Positions 57,641 through 64,000 of a stretch of DNA of 64,000 bases are shown here, one piece after another; position 1 is the first letter of the stretch; every line of letters starts with the position of its first letter. Under the pieces are notes generated by a model. The model ran no database searches and was not told where the DNA came from. It saw nothing but the letters and a program-made list of their open reading frames with translations. A program made the position numbers and the translations under genes. Location: the NCBI RefSeq assembly GCF_001640805.2, contig NC_066836.1, forward strand, positions 445,568 to 509,567. Reading direction: 5' to 3'. The DNA comes from Lates calcarifer (lineage: Eukaryota; Chordata; Actinopteri; Centropomidae).

Positions 57641-60600
57641 GTTAGGACTGCGGGGCGTCCAGACAGCGCAGACGGACTCGGTCCCTGCTCGCCAGAAACG
57701 AGTCTCTGGAGGACGAGTTTGTCAGAGCGAAGGCTGCAGTGGAGGTAGCACACACACACACAGGCTTGTTCTTGTTCTGTGTGAGGACTCTGACCCTGAC
57801 CTGAGTCTGACCTGGACCTGGTGTCCTGCAGGTCCAGCAGCTCCTCCTGCTGTGTGATACAGATCAGATATCAGCTGAACGCTGCACTTCCTGTCACCTG
57901 AGCCTCTGATTCAGCAAAGACTCAGGTTCATGATGCTGCTCTCAGATCAGCTGACCCACACACACTGAACGCAGCACAAGGTTTAATCAGGAACAACAAC
58001 ACAGAGATAGAGTCCTGGTCTGGTCTGACTCATACTGCGGTCTGATCCTGGTCCTGGTCTGGTCTGAGTGATGAGGTGATTTAGTGATGACTAAGACCTC
58101 ATCTCTCTGAGTCTGGATTTAGCTGCAGGTGTTTTAATCCTCGGAGGTTTAACCTGTTTGAAATATGAATTTATCTGAGCAGAGTTTGGATCGTTGACCT
58201 CAGGATCCACAGGATCAGAACCAGCTCTGATCAGGACTCTCAAGTTTATATTTTTCCCTCCACTGTTTGGTCATGTGACTCGGCTCTGAGTTCAGTCAGA
58301 CTGAGACTACGTCCTGTAGTTGTTCTGTATGGACAGACTTCTTGAATATTAACGGACACATTGGTGTCAGAACCTCCAGCTCTGACCAGGAGCAGAGACA
58401 GATCCAGGAGCTGGTTCCTAAACGAGGCCTTCACCTCTGTAACATGGACGACATGAGTGAAGCTGATTGGCCCTGACAGCCTCTTTGTCGACGCTCCAAC
58501 AAACAGCTGCATGGATTTTATTTCACCACAGGAAACTGAAAACATCGAGAGTCTGTTTTTACAGGAGGTGAAGTAAAGGTGAAGAGGACTGAGAGCCTCC
58601 TCCTCCTCCTGCTGAGTATTTAATGACTCAGTCAGTTGGAGCGAGCTGGTTCAAACACTGAGTCCTGATCCAGTATTTATATGTTCCTACATTATACAGC
58701 TGCTCTCAGCTCGTGGACCAGACTGACTGTCCCTGCAGCATCAGACCACTTCATGGTCCTGTTCAGTATAATGGACTGAAACTCTGCTGGTTCAACCAGG
58801 TCCTGACCTGTGAACAAGTCTGAACAGGTTCTGAACAGGTCCTGGTTAACATCAGTGAAATGTGTAGATATCAGATTACAAAGACGACCATGGACCCGGG
58901 AAGACCCGGTCCTGTTTTGTGCTGAAGGATCCAGTTGATTTTTTTTCTGAAAACAAATTAGAAAACTAATTAAAGACACTAGATTTTCAAGGTGCATTAT
59001 GGGAAATGTAGGATCCAGTGTTTCCACCTGCTGCTCAGTTACAGTGTGTTTGTTGTGTTACAGTCGGACACGGAGTTCTGGGATAAGATGCAGGCGGAGT
59101 GGGAGGAGCTCGCTCGGAGGAACTGGCTGGAGGAGTCTGAGGGTCAGTGTCCGATCCCGCCCTCCATCTCACCTGCGGAGAAGGTGAGTGAGCTCCTGTC
59201 CTCGTCTGAGCCTCCTGGTCCCATCCAGAGAGACCTGATCCTGAACCTGAACCTGAACCTGAGACGGAGGAGCTGATGGCTGATCTGAGAGCAGCTCAGG
59301 GCTGAATCTGTGATTATCACTGAGATGGATGTTGGAGCATTAATCTGTAGTTTTAATCCTCTGGCCTGAGATCAGCTCTGAGCGCCTCCATCCCGAACAC
59401 CGAGCAGCGGTAATCTGCCGTAATCCCTCCTCCGCCTAGGTGTTACATCACCGTGGTGACGGAGGTGAAATCGCTCTGATGTCGACACGTTACCAAACAG
59501 CTGTTCACACATGTAGAACAGATCTCAGGTCATCGCCGCGTGCTCGTCGTATTCTTCATGTCTGTTTCACGTCACCTCTCAGATTAAACAGCAGAGCTTC
59601 ACTTATTCACAGATGGTGGTGACAGCGCCTCTATGTGGTGAAAAAGGAGCTGACAGATATTTCTGAATGTTTTGGCTGCAGGATACAGAAACATCAGGTC
59701 CAGATTTGTGTGTGAAGTTGTGTCGGAGTGTGTTTCAGGTTTGTGGTGAAATTTGACCTCAGTGTGTTCGTGTCCAAATCTTCATCAGTGCGATGGCTGA
59801 AGAATTATATATATATATATAAACAGAATCAAACTTCACATCACTTTTTTGAGAAGTTTGACAATAAGATTTTAACAAGAACAGGATTATTTCCTCTAAG
59901 CTGTTGAAAGGCTTTTAATTTGAAAGGTCTGCACAGGAACTAAGATTCATTCATCACGAGAAAAACCGCAGAGTTGAATGAGTGAATGAGTGAATAAAAC
60001 TGATGTTGTGGTTTGAGTAGAGACAGAACTCTGATGTCTGCAGGGTTACTACTTCAACACCAACAACCCGTACAGAGACTGGCCCAACGCCTTCGCCGAG
60101 GGGCAGGAGAAAGCCCGGGAAGGAGACCTGAACGCCGCTGTCCTGCTGCTGGAGGCCGCCATCTTACAGGACCCGCAGGACTCTGAGGTGAGGAACCCTG
60201 GACCTGTTTATATACGAACCCCTGCTGCAGGTGGGAGACTGACGGAGACCTGTGCTGTGCTTTCAGGCCTGGCAGGTTCTGGGGACAACTCAGGCCGAGA
60301 ATGAGAACGAGCAGGCCGCCATCGTGTCCCTGCAGAGGTGAGACTGCACTGTTCCCACTGTAAGTCACTCACTGTTTGACCTGTTCCTGTCTCACCTGTC
60401 TCACCTGTGGCAGGTGTCTGGAGCTCCACCCCAACAACCTGCTGGCTCTGATGGCGCTCGCCGTCAGCTTCACCAACAGCGGCATGCAGCGGGAGGCCTG
60501 TGACGCCCTGCGCCGCTGGATCGGCCACAACCCCAGATACAAACACCTGGTCCTGGACCAGAGGAGCCCGTTACAGGGCTCCCCGGCCACGCCCCGCAGG

Positions 60601-60953
60601 GGCCCCCACACCTCCGCACCACCCAGGTACAAACACCTGAGGGTTCAGGTCTGGGACTGAACTGCCCTCTAAGCTCTAGTCTTCAGTTTGGTTAAATACT
60701 ACATTACCCATGAGCCTCTGTGGTTGTTGCTATGGAGACGACTGCATCATCAACTGTGACTGAGCGCTGTGTCGTATGCAGAACGTTTGATTAGGCTTTC
60801 AGAGTTTATCCAGTGAGTTCAGCTCTGAAGCTCTGTGATTGGATGGTTCTGACAGCAATGCTTTCTGGGAGTTGAAGTTGACTTCAGAGTTAAAGTTGTA
60901 ACAGATGCAGTACGACATTTAGTAACAACTGTTTCCCTGTGTGTGTTTGTGTT

Positions 60954-60994
<41 letters not shown>

Positions 60995-61965
60995 CGTACA
61001 GGTGTGAGTTGCAGGACGTGCTGCTTCTCTTCCAGGACGCGGCTCTGTTGAATCTGGACTGTGTGGATCCGGACCTGCAGACCGGACTGGGAGTCCTCTT
61101 CAACCTCAGCTCAGACTTTGACAAAGCTGTGGAGGCTTTTACTGCAGCGCTGTCCGTCAGACCACAGGTAACACGCACACACAGGTAACACACACCCTGG
61201 GTCACGGCGCCCTCTGCTGGACAAACCCTAACCCTTTTTCAGATCCTGATTCTGATGGATCCCCCCCCTCCACCTGGCTGTGACCTCTGTGACCTCTGCG
61301 TGTCCCCTCTCCTCAGGACTACCTGCTGTGGAACCGGCTGGGAGCGACGCTGGCCAATGGGAACCGCAGCGAGGAGGCGGTGGAGGCGTACACCAGAGCT
61401 CTGGAGCTGCAGCCCGGATTCATCCGGTCCAGATACAACCTGGGAATCAGCTGCATCAACCTGGGAGCTCACAGGTAACACAGACACAGGAAGTCTGCTT
61501 CATTCAGTCAGAGTTAGACAGAGGACAGGTCTCTGACCAGAGGAGGTCACAGTCGTTAGACCTACAGGAAATAAACATGTTGGTAACTTGACATGTGATG
61601 GATTTAGTTTTGAAGATGTGACGATGAGTTTGATGGTTAAAGAATAAAAGAAGCTCAGATCAGAAACAGTAAACAGTAAACACAGTAAACTCTGAGCTCA
61701 CAGTAGATCTTCTCTGTTCACGGTTTGGTCCTGGTTGTGGTCCTGGTCCTGGTCCTGGTCCTGCAGGGAGGCGGTTAGTAACTTCCTGACGGCTCTGAAC
61801 CAGCAGAGGCGGAGCCAGCGCTGCAGCCATCAGCAGATGTCAGCCAACATCTGGGCCGCCCTGCGCATCGCTGTCTCCTTGATGGACCGACCCGAGCTGT
61901 TCCAGGCCGCCAACGTCGGGGACCTGGACCTGCTGATGAGGGCGTTCGACGTGGACGATGCCTGA
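39372..61965 (+). CDS. pex5l: PEX5-related protein (TRIP8b / PEX5L)
   Basis: Auxiliary subunit of HCN pacemaker channels and Rab8b partner; its TPR domain also resembles the peroxisomal import receptor PEX5. Exons: 39372-39380 (MYQ; or to 39386), 48922-49017, 54534-54648, 56049-56300, 56608-56728, 57148-57235, 57646-57744, 59064-59183, 60044-60187, 60267-60337, 60414-60626, 61002-61167, 61317-61474, 61767-61965. All are in phase, about 616 residues (human 626). Diagnostic text: [69 protein letters not shown], and the TPRs from about residue 325 ([60 protein letters not shown]). The protein ends [12 protein letters not shown] conserved N-terminal exon (KSKEQGYGKLSSDED in mammals) was not found; it may be lost, skipped or missed. 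42254-42289 could be an alternative first exon ([12 protein letters not shown]). Confidence 0.93.
39387..43097. other. pex5l intron 1, left part
   Basis: No confident exon. A 'gctgaaacgatgagtcgac' type repeat lies at about 41628-41710. At 42254 an ATG followed by 12 codons and a good donor (CAG/GTGAGC) is a weak candidate for an alternative first exon. 42406-42480 has three copies of 'gagactgaagaactgatccacatct'. Confidence 0.5.
42406..42480. repeat. Short tandem repeat, 25-bp unit
   Basis: Three adjacent copies of a 25-base unit 'gagactgaagaactgatcca...'. Confidence 0.85.
43098..43424 (-). repeat. ~550-bp interspersed repeat, copy C (partial)
   Basis: Reverse complement of the middle of copies A and B, from 'tcagtaaatcccccactcct' to 'ttcttacttctgg'. 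Both ends are truncated. Confidence 0.88.
44193..45946. repeat. Giant (AGT/ATC) satellite array, 1.75 kb
   Basis: A near-pure array of 'agtagtatcagtagtatc' composed of 3-base steps (AGT and ATC) with 9- and 6-base higher-order units. Longer super-units recur (for example 'agtagtagtagtatcagtag'). Within pex5l intron 1. Confidence 0.97.
45947..48921. other. pex5l intron 1, right part
   Basis: No exon before 48922. It holds (aat)n at 46460-46482 leading into a LINE-type tail in reverse, an unusual cluster of TCTAGAT/GATCTGGAT words at 47250-47540, and scattered short open frames without family features. Confidence 0.55.
46460..46690 (-). mobile_element. Retroposon 3' end fragment with (AAT)n tail
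   Basis: 'actttattgatcctcgacaggaaattgc' is the reverse of the usual fish LINE/SINE end 'aatttcc...atcaataaagt', here with an (AAT)n tail at the left. Confidence 0.5.
49018..49587. other. Start of pex5l intron after the 48922-49017 exon
   Basis: No exon or element recognised; leads into the minisatellite. Confidence 0.5.
49588..51033. repeat. Giant GTAGTTG minisatellite, 1.45 kb
   Basis: Tandem 'gtagttgctgt', 'gtagttgcggt' and 'gtagttgt' units of 8-11 bases. The + (sense) strand is almost free of C beyond one per unit, giving strong G+T skew. The open minus-strand frame across it (TTQLHNYT repeats) is a by-product. Confidence 0.97.
51034..51894. other. pex5l intron, region between minisatellite and LINE
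   Basis: Contains (AC)n at 51433-51471 and a (GA)n-rich stretch at 51857-51900; no exon seen. Confidence 0.6.
51433..51471. repeat. (AC)n microsatellite
   Basis: Simple AC repeat of about 20 units. Confidence 0.95.
51905..52950 (+). mobile_element. Decayed non-LTR retrotransposon, ORF2 C-terminal part
   Basis: Translation in shifting frames gives typical fish LINE C-terminal text: [47 protein letters not shown], then [14 protein letters not shown] and a Cys-rich segment ([21 protein letters not shown]). Several stops and frame changes show it is dead. It is 5'-truncated and ends near the tail 'atgtcatgacaataaatcc'. The flanks share 'gacagaca' (51900 region and 52952-52960), a possible target-site duplication. 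Clade uncertain (L1/Tx1- or I-like). Confidence 0.75.
52951..53820. other. pex5l intron sequence
   Basis: No exon seen. 53400-53475 has five tandem 'agttgttagcaac' units. Confidence 0.55.
53821..54334. repeat. CCTCAC(GTC) minisatellite, 0.5 kb
   Basis: Tandem 'cctcacacctccacgtcctcacgtc' units, C- and T-rich on the sense strand. All three forward frames stay open, which is a property of the repeat, not a gene. Confidence 0.96.
54973..55088. repeat. (CT)n microsatellite
   Basis: Long interrupted CT/CCCT tract. Confidence 0.95.
55701..55909 (-). repeat. ~550-bp interspersed repeat, copy D (partial)
   Basis: Reverse complement of the left 200 bases of the family, including 'gttgctaac' at its truncated end and the left end 'acagagtcctgcaggactgatcctg'. 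Confidence 0.85.
57580..57640. repeat. (TG)n microsatellite at pex5l acceptor
   Basis: About 30 TG units end five bases before the TTAG acceptor of the exon at 57646. Confidence 0.93.
57745..59063. other. pex5l intron
   Basis: No exon recognised. 58990-59030 ('gcattatgggaaatgtagga') resembles part of the repeat-like stretch at 19530-19565. Confidence 0.55.
59184..60043. other. pex5l intron
   Basis: No exon recognised; a short (AT)n run at 59805-59820. Confidence 0.6.
60955..60992. repeat. (TG)n microsatellite at pex5l acceptor
   Basis: TG repeat leading into GCGTGCGTACAG, the acceptor of the exon at 61002. Confidence 0.92.
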
Positions 61966-63287
61966 TGGGGGACAGAGGTCTCCTGGCGTGACGGAGCAGA
62001 GGAACCAGTTTGGTTTGAGACCAAAGAGACGACGGCTCCTTCGCAGAGTAACAGCACAACCCTTTATCTTCCTGTAGCAGCACCTGTACACCTGTACACC
62101 TGTACCTGTACACCTAAACACCTGTACCTGAACACCTGTTGTCTGAGGACGAGCGCTGTCTGTTCAGGACGTCTGCTCCTCATTAACCTTCACTCTGAAA
62201 ATCAGGCCTTAAAAGCCATTAAACTGTGTCAAGCATGAGTTTAAAAAGAGGAAGTTAACAGCACCTGTGACCACGACCAGCAGTGATGTCACAGGTAAGA
62301 GGTCAACTCTGAAGACTGTTAAATTCCTCCGACAAACCGTAAATCCTCTGATTAAGTCAGTTTGTTTCTGATGAAAACACCCATCTCTCTCTGATTAACT
62401 CGACGGTGAAACATTTCCTGCTCGAATGTTTCACACCTGAGGTCGAAGGAAGGCTCAGACTGAGGTAAAGGACGTGACGTCTCTGAGTGTCAGCCATGAT
62501 CCTCATCAGTTCTTCACCTCATGATGTTTTCCATGACTGACCTGTTACTCTGATACAGACTTTAATCAGAGAATTTACAGTGATGGTCATTTCATCAGAT
62601 TTATCTCGTGTTAACCTGCAGCTTCTCTTCACTCTGACACTCACCTGTTCCTGAAGAACACCTGTTCACTCTGAAAACATCAGGTCCAGGATCAGACTCT
62701 GAGTTAAATCACTTTATATGAAATGTTGGCTCTTTAATTAAAACTTCTTTCACTGTGGCCGTTCAGTTTTATTTATTATAGCGACACAGAAAGCTCCTTG
62801 CTCACCTGACAGGTGAGAATCTGTCACCTGCCTCTTCACTGAAGGAGTTACTGAGAAGATAATTCTCCTCATCCTGATCAGAAAGATCATTAGACTCAGA
62901 GTGTAGAGTTTATAAAACCTTTATTTAACCAACATGTATCAAACTGCTCCGTAAATAACTTTAATAAAATATTCAATAATATTAGAACAAAGAAGAAGTT
63001 TCAGTTCTATTTCTCAGTTTTATTTGACGTTTCAACCAAAAACAAATGTTCTGTTTGTTGGATGAAAGTCGAGCTCAGGGAGGTCAGTGATGAAGAGGAG
63101 CAAGATGCAGACTGTCAAAATAAAATACTGACTCAGACAGAGCTGCTGTGATGTTTCCTCCTGAAGTTAAAATCAAACTCTTTGTTCTCTTCGAACCTTT
63201 AAAGCCATAAACCATCAGAGACCTGAACCTGAGGCTGATCCAGATCAGTCGGTCTCTCAGTCTCAGTTCAGGGAAAAACTAACCTGT
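61966..63287. other. pex5l 3' UTR and convergent spacer
   Basis: No coding sequence. Candidate + strand polyadenylation hexamers AATAAA occur near 62962-62967 and 63119-63124; earlier ones are weak. If these are used the 3' UTR is about 1 kb. Confidence 0.5.
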
Positions 63288-63374
63288 TCATTCAGGAGGC
63301 GTGAAGCTCTTCATCACAGACAGCAGGTCAGGCTGCACGTCGTCCAGCAGGAGGCGCCGTTCACACCTGACGAC
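63288..63374 (-). CDS. Possible terminal exon of an unidentified minus-strand gene
   Basis: On the minus strand an acceptor (TGTTCTCAG) ends at 63375, and 28 codons follow to a TGA at 63288-63290: VVRCERRLLLDDVQPDLL, then SVMKSFTPPE. Codon content looks protein-like and the surrounding sequence does not, but I do not recognise the protein and no second exon is visible to the right edge. Confidence 0.3.
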   Translation of the reverse strand, partial: VVRCERRLLLDDVQPDLLSVMKSFTPPE

Positions 63375-64000
63375 CTGAGAACAGACGAACAGCGATTGGT
63401 TGATTGTACCTGTTCTCAGGTGAACATGTTTGAATCTAAAATCTTTGTTCTGCTTTAAAAACACAAAGCTGTTTCGCTGGTTTCTGTTCTGTCATTTGTT
63501 CCTCATGTTTGTTTTATTCTGACACTGTTGTTTTATTTTGAAGGTCTGCTGTTTTATTCTGGCAGTCTGGTGTTTCCTCCTTCCTGTTGTTATCTCAGGT
63601 GAATCTCCTGGTTTCAGTTTGATCGACAACAGCTGACTGAGTCAAACTAAGGTAAAAATGTAAAATATATTTAAACAGCATCAAATATTCAAATCACATT
63701 TAAATATTCAGCGATCGATGAGTTCAGTCAGTTTCTCCTGATTCGTCTTTTTCCACATTTAAGAAGCTGAAACCAGTGAATATTTAACATGAAGGAAACC
63801 GTTTGATTTTCTTGAGCTGGAGTTAAGCCTGCAGCAGCTGCTTCGTGTTTAATCTCTGCTCGTGTTTCTGCAGAAGAAGCTTCAGGTTTAAAGAGAAGAT
63901 TCACATTAACTGAAGATGACGTTACATTAAAATAAGAAGCAAAACTTAATCAGCACATTAAACTTTAATTAAAATGAAACTAGAATAAAGTCCAGTGTTG
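63375..64000. other. Right-edge sequence
   Basis: AT-rich; no exon recognised. It would be intron if the exon at 63288-63374 is real. Confidence 0.45.

Overview
The window is vertebrate nuclear DNA, most likely from a teleost fish. Genes are split by short GT-AG introns, the predicted proteins have clear vertebrate orthologues, and the spacers carry fish-type repeats (TG tracts, decayed gypsy, RTE and other LINE pieces, 'gctgaacgatt'-type elements). There are no bacterial operons, CRISPR arrays or phage genes. All exon models were built by hand from reading frame, splice sites and remembered protein families. No alignment was run.

Layout, left to right: (1) 55-773 +, last three exons of adhfe1. 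(2) 2358-4257 +, a vexin-like gene (vxn) carrying an SH3 domain. (3) 5468-9105 -, mybl1 (A-Myb), 14 coding exons, promoter near 9.9-10.03 kb. (4) 11712-13451 +, a secreted arginine-specific ADP-ribosyltransferase. (5) 15970-27723 +, wdr33, 20 coding exons, CpG-rich noncoding first exon ending at 14137. (6) 28520-29182 -, sft2d3, one exon. (7) 30578-31258 +, an atypical dual-specificity phosphatase. (8) 33.4-34.7 kb -, broken gypsy-type retroelement. (9) 35.3-36.6 kb -, broken TRIM-type gene. (10) 39372-61965 +, pex5l (TRIP8b), a large gene whose introns hold three giant minisatellites and a decayed LINE. (11) 63288-63374 -, a possible last exon of an unidentified gene.

The genes are independent loci, not a pathway. 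adhfe1-vxn-mybl1 and wdr33-sft2d3 are neighbour groups also known from mammals, which supports the calls.

The most interesting signal is in wdr33. The coding exon ending at 18972 has a poor 5' splice site. Reading through it gives an 84-residue tail with two hydrophobic segments, whose stop codon lies inside a perfect AATAAA. WDR33 is the protein that recognises AAUAAA, so this looks like a built-in intronic polyadenylation isoform with membrane segments. Other points worth checking are the SH3 domain in the vexin-like gene, duplicated 5' splice sites in wdr33 and mybl1, a minisatellite in mybl1 whose every unit carries the exon's 3' splice-site sequence, and a repeat of about 550 bp present in several copies.
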